Assembly: GCA_965279095.1 (NCBI GenBank)
Contig: CBDIHH010000005.1
Span: 434,001-498,000 of the forward strand
Source of the DNA: CBDIHH01 sp965279095
GTDB lineage: Bacteria; Pseudomonadota; Alphaproteobacteria; Caulobacterales; Caulobacteraceae
Length of the DNA: 64,000 nt
Reading direction: 5' to 3'
Position 1 is the stretch's first letter. Every line of letters starts with the position of its first letter. The position numbers and the translations under genes are program-made. Of this stretch, positions 17,094 through 24,479 are shown in pieces. The notes under the pieces were generated by a model that made no database searches, was not told where the DNA came from, and was given only the letters and a program-made list of their open reading frames with translations.

Positions 17094-20000
17094 CTGTCCC
17101 AAGCCTCTGATCTGAAGCGTATCGCCCAGGCCCCGGGCGGCCTGGACCTGGTCGCCGCGCCCGAGGGCTTCGACGCCCTGGTGATGGCCGATGTGGCCCG
17201 CGCCCGCAAAGGACTCACCGCCTTCGTGGCGCGGGACGGCGCGCGCCTGTCGGCCTTCACCGACGCCATGCGGTTCTTCGCCCCCGAGATCGAGATCATC
17301 CGCTTCCCGACCTGGGACTGCCTGCCCTACGACCGTATCGGCCCCTCGGCGGGGATCGCCGCCGAACGGATGGCCACCCTCAGCCGCCTGGCGCGGCCGG
17401 ACGCGGTGACCGGACCGGCCATCCTGGCCGTCACCGCCGCCGCCCTGATGCAGCGCGTGCCGTCTCGCGACGTGGTCCGGGCCGCCAGCTACCTCGCCAA
17501 GGCCGGTCAGGACGTCAACGTCGCCGACCTGGAGCGCTATTTCTCGGTCAATGGCTACGTCCGCGCCTCCACCGTCAACGAGCGGGGCGAGTTCGCCATC
17601 CGCGGTGGGGTCATCGACGTCTTCGCGCCGGCGTCCGAGGAACCCGTGCGCCTCGACATGTTCGGCGACACCCTGGAATCCATCCGCGCCTTCGACCCGG
17701 AGACCCAGCGCACCACCCGCCAGCTCAAGAGCGTCGACCTGCTGCCGGTGAGCGAGATCCTGCTGGACGCAGAGACCGTCGCGCGCTTCCGCACGGGCTT
17801 TGTTCAACGCTTCGGCGCCGCCGGGGACGACACCCTCTATGCCGCCGTCAGCGAAGGGGTGCGCCGGGCCGGCGTCGAGCACTTCTTGCCGCTGTTCTAC
17901 GAGCGGCTGGAGACCCTGTTCGACTATCTGGGCGAAGCGGCCCTGATCGGCATCGACCACCGGGCGACCGACTCCCGTGACGAGCGCATGGCCCTGGTGG
18001 AGGACGCCTATTCCGCGCGCATGGAGACCGCCAAGCAGCGCTCCGCCTATCACCCGCTGAAGCCGGCGGAGCTCTACCTGCCCACCGAGGAGTGGGACCA
18101 GCGTCTGGACGCCCATCCTCATCGCCGCTTCTCGCCCTTCGTGGCGGAGGAGGGGCCGACGGTGATCGACATGGGCGCGCGCCAGGGCCGCAGCTTCGCG
18201 GCGGAGCGGGCCCAGGACAGCGTCAACCTGTTCGAGGCCGCCACCGCCCACGCCCGCGACCTGGCCGCCCGGGGCAAGCGTGTGCTGTTCGCCTCCTGGT
18301 CGGAGGGCTCGTCCGAGCGCCTCGGCGGGATGCTGGCCGACCATGGCCTGCAGGGGCTGCCCTATTCCCCCTATTGGCAGGCCGCCAAGGCCGCCGATCC
18401 GAAGAAGCCCCAGCGGGTCTGCCTGCCCCTGGACAGCGGCTTCGAGACCGACGACCTGGCCGTCATCTCGGAAACCGACCTGCTCGGCGACCGGCTGGCG
18501 CGCCCGCGCCGTCGCCGGCGGGCGTCCAACTTCCTCGCCGAGGCCGCCTCGCTGACGCCGGGGGACCTGGTGGTGCACATCGACCACGGCATCGGCCGCT
18601 ACGAGGGCCTCAAGACCCTGGAGGTCCAGGGCGCCCCCCACGACTGCCTGGACATCCATTACCACGGCGAGTCCAAGCTCTACCTGCCGGTGGAGAATAT
18701 CGACCTTCTGACCCGCTATGGCGCGGAGTCGGACGGGGTCCAGCTCGACCGCCTGGGCGGCGCCGCCTGGCAGAGCCGCAAGGCCAAGGCCAAGGAGCGG
18801 CTGCGCGAGATGGCCGAGGGCCTGATCCGCATCGCCGCCGCGCGCCAGCTGAAGTCCACCGGCGAGATCGATCCGCCGCACGGCCTGTTCGACGAGTTCT
18901 GCGCCCGCTTCCCCTACGAGGAGACCGACGACCAGCTCCACGCCATCGCCGATGTCCTGGGCGACCTGGGCGCCGGGCGGCCCATGGACCGGCTGATCTG
19001 CGGCGACGTCGGCTTCGGCAAGACCGAGGTGGCCCTGCGCGCCGCCTTCGTGGTGGCCATGAGCGGCAAGCAGGTGGCGGTGGTCTGCCCGACCACGCTG
19101 CTGGCCCGCCAACACTTCAAGACCTTCACCGACCGATTCCAGGGCTGGCCGGTCAAGGTGCGGCAGCTGTCGCGCCTGGTGCCCGGCAAGCAGGCCAATG
19201 AAACGCGCGAGGCTCTGAAGAAGGGCGAGGTCGAGATCGTGGTGGGCACCCACGCGGTCCTGTCCAAGCAGGTCGGATTCGCCGACCTCGGCCTGGTGAT
19301 CGTCGACGAGGAGCAGCACTTCGGGGTCAAGCACAAGGAGGCCCTCAAGGCCCTGCGCGCAGAGGTCCACATGCTGACCCTCACCGCTACACCCATCCCC
19401 CGGACCTTGCAGATGGCGCTCTCGGGCATCCGCGAGATGTCGATCATCGCCACCCCGCCCGTGGACCGGCTGGCGGTGCGCACCTACATCACCCCATGGG
19501 ACCCCGTCGTGGTCCGCGAGGCCCTGCTGCGCGAGAAATACCGCGGCGGCCAGGCCTACTATGTGGTCCCCCGCCTGTCCGACCTGCCCGAGGTGGAGAA
19601 GTTCCTGCGCGAGCAGATTCCCGAGGTGAAGTTCGTGGTCGGCCACGGCCAGATGGCGCCCAGCCAGCTGGAGGAGGTGATGAGCGCCTTCTACGAAGGC
19701 CAGTACGACGTGCTGCTGTCGACCACCATCGTCGAGTCCGGCCTCGACATCCCCACCGCCAACACCCTGGTGGTTCACCGCGCCGACATGTTCGGCCTGG
19801 CGCAGCTCTACCAGATCCGCGGTCGCGTCGGCCGGGCCAAGTCGCGAGCCTACGCCTACCTGACCACCCCGACCCAGAAGCAGGTCACCCTGTCGGCCGA
19901 GAAGCGGCTGAAGGTGCTGCAATCCCTCGACAGTCTCGGCGCCGGCTTCCAGCTGGCCAGCCATGACCTCGACATCCGCGGCGGGGGCAACCTGCTGGGC

Positions 20001-20567
20001 GACGAGCAGTCAGGCCACATCCGCGAGATCGGCGTGGAGCTTTATCAGCAGATGCTGGAGGACGCCGTGGCCGAGCTCAAGGCCACCGGGGAGGCCATGG
20101 ACACCTCCCGCGGCTGGTCGCCCCAGATCAACACCGGCGCCGCCGTGCTGATCCCCGAGGCCTATGTGCCGGACCTCAACGTCCGCCTGTCGCTCTACCG
20201 GCGACTGTCGGAGGCGGAGCGGCCGGAGGATCGCGAGGCCCTGGCGGCCGAACTCATCGACCGGTTCGGGCCGCTGCCGCCCGAGACGGGGCAGCTGCTC
20301 AAGGTGGTGGCCATCAAGGGGCTCTGCCGCCAGGCCAATGTCGCCAAGGTCGACGTGGGGCCCAAGGGCGCCGTGGTCAGCTTCCGCGACGACCATTTCG
20401 CCAACCCCGCCGCCCTCATCCCCTTCGTCCACAAGCGCCAGATTTCCTGGCGCTTGCGGCCGGACCACAAGGTCGTGGTCAAGGGCGAGTGGGAAACTCC
20501 CGACGCCCGCCTGGCGGCCGCCGAGCAGATCCTGACCGAGTTGGCGAAACTCGCCACGGCCGCCTAG
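17094..20567 (+). CDS. mfd: Transcription-repair coupling factor Mfd
   Basis: About 1157 residues. UvrB-homology region in the N-terminal third, then the RNA-polymerase-interacting domain starting DLVVHIDHGIGRYEGL near 492, RecG-like translocase with Walker A GDVGFGKT near 636, motif II DEEQHFG near 737, motif VI QIRGRVGRAKSR, and a C-terminal TRCF domain. It removes stalled RNA polymerase and recruits UvrA. No ATG, GTG or TTG lies in frame between the sdhE stop and GTG 17181, which would cut off family-typical residues (LDLVAAPEGFDALV). A CTG at 17094, 7 nt after TGGAG, gives the expected length and is my preferred start; GTG 17181 is the conventional alternative. Confidence 0.93.
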   Translation: MSQASDLKRIAQAPGGLDLVAAPEGFDALVMADVARARKGLTAFVARDGARLSAFTDAMRFFAPEIEIIRFPTWDCLPYDRIGPSAGIAAERMATLSRLARPDAVTGPAILAVTAAALMQRVPSRDVVRAASYLAKAGQDVNVADLERYFSVNGYVRASTVNERGEFAIRGGVIDVFAPASEEPVRLDMFGDTLESIRAFDPETQRTTRQLKSVDLLPVSEILLDAETVARFRTGFVQRFGAAGDDTLYAAVSEGVRRAGVEHFLPLFYERLETLFDYLGEAALIGIDHRATDSRDERMALVEDAYSARMETAKQRSAYHPLKPAELYLPTEEWDQRLDAHPHRRFSPFVAEEGPTVIDMGARQGRSFAAERAQDSVNLFEAATAHARDLAARGKRVLFASWSEGSSERLGGMLADHGLQGLPYSPYWQAAKAADPKKPQRVCLPLDSGFETDDLAVISETDLLGDRLARPRRRRRASNFLAEAASLTPGDLVVHIDHGIGRYEGLKTLEVQGAPHDCLDIHYHGESKLYLPVENIDLLTRYGAESDGVQLDRLGGAAWQSRKAKAKERLREMAEGLIRIAAARQLKSTGEIDPPHGLFDEFCARFPYEETDDQLHAIADVLGDLGAGRPMDRLICGDVGFGKTEVALRAAFVVAMSGKQVAVVCPTTLLARQHFKTFTDRFQGWPVKVRQLSRLVPGKQANETREALKKGEVEIVVGTHAVLSKQVGFADLGLVIVDEEQHFGVKHKEALKALRAEVHMLTLTATPIPRTLQMALSGIREMSIIATPPVDRLAVRTYITPWDPVVVREALLREKYRGGQAYYVVPRLSDLPEVEKFLREQIPEVKFVVGHGQMAPSQLEEVMSAFYEGQYDVLLSTTIVESGLDIPTANTLVVHRADMFGLAQLYQIRGRVGRAKSRAYAYLTTPTQKQVTLSAEKRLKVLQSLDSLGAGFQLASHDLDIRGGGNLLGDEQSGHIREIGVELYQQMLEDAVAELKATGEAMDTSRGWSPQINTGAAVLIPEAYVPDLNVRLSLYRRLSEAERPEDREALAAELIDRFGPLPPETGQLLKVVAIKGLCRQANVAKVDVGPKGAVVSFRDDHFANPAALIPFVHKRQISWRLRPDHKVVVKGEWETPDARLAAAEQILTELAKLATAA

Positions 20568-20577
20568 GGAGGCTGTC

Positions 20578-21390
20578 CTAGCCCCCGAAGGCGTAGCGGA
20601 AGCCGGCGCTGGCGCCGAACTGGTCCTCGGACCCAAGCTGACGCACCAGCGGGCTGTCCGCCGCGTCACCCAGCAGGCGGCGATAGCTGGCGTCCATGGT
20701 CAGCCGCCAGCGGGGGGACCACTGGTAGTCGGCCGAGGCCTGCACCCCGGCGTAGCGGGCGCCGCCGCCCGGCGTATAGGCCGCGGCGATCAGAGGGCTG
20801 GCCAGGGCTTCGCGGGGCGTGACCCCGAAATAGGTGCGGGTGAATTCGTCGTCAGCATAGCTGAAGCGCGGTCCGGCCGCCGCGATCCAGCGGCCCTCGC
20901 GGACCACAGCGTCGGCGCCCAGGTCGGCGACCCAGCCTTCGTGCCCGCCGAAGCCGCGGCGCACCGCCAGGCGGGTGCGCAGCCAGGGCGCGACCCACAC
21001 ATTGACGAAGCCGCCCGCCTCCACGGCATAGTCGATCTTGTCCATGCCCCGCAGGTCGTCCTTGCTGTTGCGACCCCCGACAAAGCTGCCGGTCACCCCG
21101 GCGTCGATCACCTCATTGCCGGCCAGGGAGAAGCTGATGCCGTCGTCCGGCGCCGAGAACACCCGCGCCGCCCCGGGCCGCGACAGGCTGATCGAGCCGG
21201 CGGGGCCGATCTTGTAGTCGTCGGAACCTTCGTAGGTCGGCTGCACGCGGGCGCGCAGGCTCGCGTTCACGTTGTAGCCAAACAGGGTGAAGCCGGAGCT
21301 CCCATCCTCCTGCGGCTCACTCTGGGCCATGGCAGGGCCAGCTAGCATGGCGGTGGCTGCGGCGGCAATCATTAGTCTATTCACGGTCAT
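20578..21390 (-). CDS. MipA/OmpV-family outer-membrane protein
   Basis: 270 residues with a clear Sec signal (MTVNRLMIAAAATAMLAGP...MAQ). The mature part has alternating beta-strand patterns, PTYEGSDDYKIGP, and an aromatic C-terminal strand GFRYAFGG, as in MipA/OmpV porin-like barrels. MipA in E. coli scaffolds murein synthesis enzymes; other members are channels or receptors, so the role here is open. It converges with mfd (10-bp gap) and is separately transcribed from popA, whose 3' end is 69 nt upstream. Confidence 0.85.
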   Translation of the reverse strand: MTVNRLMIAAAATAMLAGPAMAQSEPQEDGSSGFTLFGYNVNASLRARVQPTYEGSDDYKIGPAGSISLSRPGAARVFSAPDDGISFSLAGNEVIDAGVTGSFVGGRNSKDDLRGMDKIDYAVEAGGFVNVWVAPWLRTRLAVRRGFGGHEGWVADLGADAVVREGRWIAAAGPRFSYADDEFTRTYFGVTPREALASPLIAAAYTPGGGARYAGVQASADYQWSPRWRLTMDASYRRLLGDAADSPLVRQLGSEDQFGASAGFRYAFGG

Positions 21391-21459
21391 CCCCGGGTTG
21401 TGCTTGGGGTCACAACGCGCATAGCCGGGCGAGGATGCGTTGCAGTGCGAAAAAGCGGC

Positions 21460-22785
21460 TCAGCTTGCCTTGGTCTGCAGGGCCTTGGCGGCGGCGCGCT
21501 CCAGGGCGCGGGCGGCGCTTTCGCCCGCCTGCACCTCGGCCACGCCCAGGTCGAAGTCGACCACGAAGGGCGGGCGACCCTCGCCGGCGTCGAAGGCGGT
21601 GCAGCCGATCACCGCGACGATGCGATCGGCGGCGGCGTGGGCGGGGACGGCCGCGGTGGCGGGGAGGGCGAGGGCGAACACTTCGGGCCCCAGTCGGGCG
21701 GCGGTGTCCTCGGCGCGCACCAGCCGGCCGACCATCGAACCGATCTGCGGGATCGCCCGGTCGAGCCAGCCCGCGGCGCGGATGGGGGCGAGTTCCGGCC
21801 GCTCGGCGACCTTGAAGACGCAGATGGACAGGGGCCGGTTGCGACTGCGCGAGGCCTGGGTCAGCCGCACCAGATGGGCGGCGAACAGGTCGCGGGTGAA
21901 CAGGCCGGTGGCGGCGTCCATCAGGCCGGAGCTGCGCGCCTTCTCCAGGGCGCGGCGGATGGCGTTCTGTCGCCGGTGGGCGCGGGCCAGTTCGATCACC
22001 CGCCGGGCGGTGTCGGCCTCGGGGGTGTCGGGGCTGGCGACGTCGGAGACCCCCCGGTGGAAGACCTCGCTCATGGTCACGAAGGCCTCGGCCTTCAGAT
22101 AGAGCAGGGCGGGGATGTGGTAGAGGCGGGTGTTGCGCCGCATGCCCGCGGCGATCGACAGGGCCTCGGAATCGTTGTCGCCCGCCCAAAGCACCACCGC
22201 GTCGAAGGGGCGCTCGTGCAGGTAGTCGAAGGCTGTGTAGGCGGTGAAGGCGCCCACCACCTCGGCGCCCGACCGCGACAGGGCGTTGGACAGGGCGAGA
22301 AACTGGGGCGCCGGATCGCCCACAGCGAGGACCCGCAGGGGGCCGGCGGGCTCTTCTGGCAGGTCCAGCCGATGGCCGCGGTCGGCGAAGGTCTCCAGCC
22401 GCAGCTCGAACTCCTCCTCGGCGATGGCGCTGCGCAGCAACGCCTCCAGGCGCAGGGCGGCCTGGGCCGGATGCAGGGGCGGCGCGAGGGTCAGGTCGAA
22501 GGACCAGGTCTCGAGCTCGGGGTTGGGGTCGCCGATGGCGATCACCGGCAGGCGCCGCTGGCCGCTGGAGGCCTTCAGCCGCTTGGCCAGGGCCATGGAC
22601 TCAGAGCCGTAGCTGGCGACATCGACGATGGCGGCCTCGATCTGAAGATCGGCCAGGGCGGCGATGGCGGCATAGGGGCCGCGCGCGGTGATGGTGCGCC
22701 AGCCGAGGCGGTCGAGGCCTTCGGCGAGGGGCCCTACCAGGGTGTCGTCTCGGGCGAGGATGAGGACCCGGGGGTGAGCCGACAC
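21460..22785 (-). CDS. popA: Cyclic-di-GMP effector PopA (REC-REC-GGDEF)
   Basis: 441 residues from a GTG start with AAGGA upstream. REC1 (about 1-115) retains Asp55 in AAIVDVAS; REC2 (about 150-260) is degenerate. The GGDEF domain (about 285-441) has lost its catalytic signature (GPEVF at 366-370) but keeps the allosteric I-site RAED at 357-360. This is the layout of Caulobacter PopA, which binds c-di-GMP through the I-site, moves to the old pole and with RcdA delivers CtrA to ClpXP before S phase. The agreement of Asp55 and Arg357 with numbering I recall for the Caulobacter protein supports both the identity and the start. Cytoplasmic or polar. Confidence 0.9.
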   Translation of the reverse strand: MSAHPRVLILARDDTLVGPLAEGLDRLGWRTITARGPYAAIAALADLQIEAAIVDVASYGSESMALAKRLKASSGQRRLPVIAIGDPNPELETWSFDLTLAPPLHPAQAALRLEALLRSAIAEEEFELRLETFADRGHRLDLPEEPAGPLRVLAVGDPAPQFLALSNALSRSGAEVVGAFTAYTAFDYLHERPFDAVVLWAGDNDSEALSIAAGMRRNTRLYHIPALLYLKAEAFVTMSEVFHRGVSDVASPDTPEADTARRVIELARAHRRQNAIRRALEKARSSGLMDAATGLFTRDLFAAHLVRLTQASRSRNRPLSICVFKVAERPELAPIRAAGWLDRAIPQIGSMVGRLVRAEDTAARLGPEVFALALPATAAVPAHAAADRIVAVIGCTAFDAGEGRPPFVVDFDLGVAEVQAGESAARALERAAAKALQTKAS

Positions 22786-22849
22786 TAGGCACGTCCTTGG
22801 TTCAGGCCCAGGCGGGCAGATTCGCAAGCCGGCACCCTATCAGACCTGA

Positions 22850-23080
22850 TCAGGCCTCGACCAGGAAACGCAGGGTGGCGCCGTCGGTATCCGTCTCGAG
22901 GATGCGCCAACCCTTGGCGGCGGCCAGATGCGGCACGTCGATGCGCGCCAGGGGATCGTCGGCCAGCAGCCGCACCCGCCCCCCGGGGCCCGCCGCCTCC
23001 AGGGCGCGGCGCAGGCGCAGGGTGGGGAGGGGGCAGCGATGGCCGCGGGCGTCGACCAGGACTTCCTCTTGCACGGCCAA
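22850..23080 (-). CDS. TusA/SirA-family sulfur carrier
   Basis: 76 residues with the CPxP signature, HRCPLPTLRLR, whose Cys16 accepts persulfide sulfur. The fold-typical second half (VRLLADDPLARIDVPHLAAAKGW) is present. TusA proteins relay sulfur for tRNA 2-thiouridine or other pathways; several paralogues exist in alphaproteobacteria, so the exact route is uncertain. It lies upstream of popA on the same strand with a 64-nt gap and is divergent from ku. Confidence 0.9.
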   Translation of the reverse strand: MAVQEEVLVDARGHRCPLPTLRLRRALEAAGPGGRVRLLADDPLARIDVPHLAAAKGWRILETDTDGATLRFLVEA

Positions 23081-23159
23081 GCTTTTTCCCCTGAACGATT
23101 CGGCGACGGGCGGCGTTACGGCATTCTAGGTGCTGGCCTAGGTGCTGGAAGGCGGTCCC

Positions 23160-24014
23160 ATGGCTACACGTCCCACATGGCAGGGTCACCTGCGACTGTC
23201 CCTCGTGACCTGTCCGGTCGCCCTCTACACCGCCACCTCGGCCAGCGGGGACGTGCGCTTCAACCTGCTGCACAAGGACACCCACAACCGGATCAAGATG
23301 GTCACCACCGACCCCGACCTGGGGCCGGTGGATCGGAAGGATCTGGTCAAGGGCTACGAGATCGAGAAGGGCCGCTACGTGGTCGTCACCGAGGACGAGA
23401 TCAAGTCGGTGCGGCTGGAGACCACCAAGACAATCGACATCGAGCGCTTCGTCAACGCCGCCGACATCGACCGGCTCTACTGGAACGACCCCTACTATCT
23501 GGTGCCCGACGGCAAGCTGGCGGTGGACGCCTATGCGGTCATCCGCGAGGCCATGGCGCGCCAGGAGCGGATGGCCATCGGCCGGGTGGTGCTGCATCAG
23601 CGCGAGCGTCTGCTGGCCATAGAGCCGCGCGACAACGGCCTGGTCGCCTATTCCCTGCGCACCTTCGACGAGGTCCGCAAGCCGGAGGAGTATTTCGCCT
23701 CCATTCCCGACGCCAAGGCCGACCCGGCCATGATCGAGATCGCCGAGAAGATCATCGAGCAGAAACAGGGCCCCTTCGACCCCACCCAGTTCAACGACCA
23801 CTACGAGCAGGCCCTGCGCAAGCTGATCCAGGAGAAGGAGAAGGGTCGCACGGTCACCGTCGCCGAACCCAAGGAGGCGGAGGTCATCGACCTCATGGAG
23901 GCGCTGCGCCGCAGCCTCGGCCAGGACAGCAAGCGCCCATCGCCGCCCAAGGGTCGCAAGGAAGACGTCAAGCCCGCCGCACGGCGCAAGCCGGCGGCGA
24001 AGAAGCGGGCGTAG
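23160..24014 (+). CDS. ku: Ku protein, bacterial non-homologous end joining
   Basis: 284 residues. The N-terminal and central Ku core includes WQGHLRLSLVTCPVALY, YEIEKGRYVVVTEDE and YWNDPYYLVPDG. The last ~40 residues are Lys/Arg/Pro-rich (KGRKEDVKPAARRKPAAKKRA), the flexible basic tail that aids DNA threading and LigD recruitment. Homodimers ring double-strand ends. ATG 23160 follows GGAAGG. The usual partner ligD lies 466 bp away on the opposite strand, with a GIY-YIG gene and repeats in between. Confidence 0.95.
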   Translation: MATRPTWQGHLRLSLVTCPVALYTATSASGDVRFNLLHKDTHNRIKMVTTDPDLGPVDRKDLVKGYEIEKGRYVVVTEDEIKSVRLETTKTIDIERFVNAADIDRLYWNDPYYLVPDGKLAVDAYAVIREAMARQERMAIGRVVLHQRERLLAIEPRDNGLVAYSLRTFDEVRKPEEYFASIPDAKADPAMIEIAEKIIEQKQGPFDPTQFNDHYEQALRKLIQEKEKGRTVTVAEPKEAEVIDLMEALRRSLGQDSKRPSPPKGRKEDVKPAARRKPAAKKRA

Positions 24015-24032
24015 GGTTCACCCGCGCCAGGC

Positions 24033-24386
24033 TCACTCACCTTCGTCATGGTGAGGAGCGGCGTCTTGCGCCGCGTCTCGAACCACGCAGGCGGTTGACG
24101 CTGGCCGGAAGCCTCGCGCTGACAACTGAGGCAGCAGGTCGAGACGCTGGTCGATCAAGGCCTCCTTCTTTCGACGCGACCACCGCTTGATGTGGTGTTC
24201 GAAGAGGAACGCGTCATGGGGTTCGGCGAAGTCAGCGTGCCAGGCCAACTCTACAGGTCTGCGGCTTGCGGTATAGCCAGAGTAGAACCCCATCTGGTGC
24301 TGGCTGACGCGGCGAATAAGGTCGGTTGTAGAACCGACGTAGTACGAGCCGTCCGAGCACTTCAAGATATAGACCCAGGCGGCCAT
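24033..24386 (-). CDS. Small GIY-YIG endonuclease, possibly repeat-associated
   Basis: 117 residues, single GIY-YIG domain of the UPF0213/YhbQ type. Motifs: VYI at 5-7 and YVG at 16-18 (the GIY...YIG pair), Arg25/Arg26, and Glu63 in FLFEHHIKRW, the metal-binding position; all look intact, so nuclease activity is plausible. Residues 100-115 come from a copy of the palindromic repeat at 24042-24089, and an inverted copy lies just upstream of the start (24394-24441). Base composition is visibly lower in GC than the flanking ku and ligD, and codons such as AGA, TTA-adjacent and AAA are commoner, suggesting transfer. An SOS-like site lies about 60 nt upstream. It could be a selfish nuclease gene mobilised with its repeats, or a DNA-repair helper. 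Confidence 0.85.
   Translation of the reverse strand: MAAWVYILKCSDGSYYVGSTTDLIRRVSQHQMGFYSGYTASRRPVELAWHADFAEPHDAFLFEHHIKRWSRRKKEALIDQRLDLLPQLSARGFRPASTACVVRDAAQDAAPHHDEGE
24042..24089 (-). repeat. REP-like palindromic repeat, left copy of the GIY-YIG bracket
   Basis: 48 bp, reading TTCGTCATGGTGAGGAGCGG on the plus strand and ending GTCTCGAACCACGCA. It is the inverted counterpart of 24394-24441. Outer 22 and inner 17 positions are identical to that copy; only 9 central (loop) bases differ. It can fold into a hairpin through GCGGCG/CGCCGC. It lies inside the 3' end of the GIY-YIG gene and encodes residues 100-115 of that protein. Confidence 0.9.
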
Positions 24387-24393
24387 GGGGTTT

Positions 24394-24441
24394 TGCGTGG
24401 TTCGAGACGCGCCGCTGCGCGCCGCTCCTCACCATGACGAA
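24394..24441 (+). repeat. REP-like palindromic repeat, right copy of the GIY-YIG bracket
   Basis: 48 bp from TGCGTGGTTCGAGACG to CTCACCATGACGAA. It is the inverted partner of 24042-24089 with differences only in the 9-base centre. It begins 8 nt upstream of the GIY-YIG start codon, so it occupies the gene's 5' untranslated or promoter region and could form a stem-loop in its mRNA. Confidence 0.9.
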
Positions 24442-24447
24442 AGTTTT

Positions 24448-24462
24448 GTACAAAACAAGAAC
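24448..24462. promoter_or_regulatory. Candidate SOS (LexA) box upstream of the GIY-YIG gene
   Basis: GTACAAAACAAGAAC fits the alphaproteobacterial LexA pattern GAAC-N7-GAAC (equivalently GTTC-N7-GTTC) with one mismatch in the first tetramer. It overlaps a perfect 14-bp palindrome GTTTTGTACAAAAC at 24443-24456. It lies between the ligD stop and the GIY-YIG start, so it would control the GIY-YIG gene. No experimental support; one conserved base is off. Confidence 0.4.
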
Positions 24463-24479
24463 AAACAGTTTCGGACCGC

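Noticed and set aside
14637..19964. A 1775-codon open frame on the minus strand covering recG and the antisense of mfd
   Set aside because: Only the last 691 codons match a protein family (RecG). The rest is open because high-GC codons leave the antisense frame free of stops.
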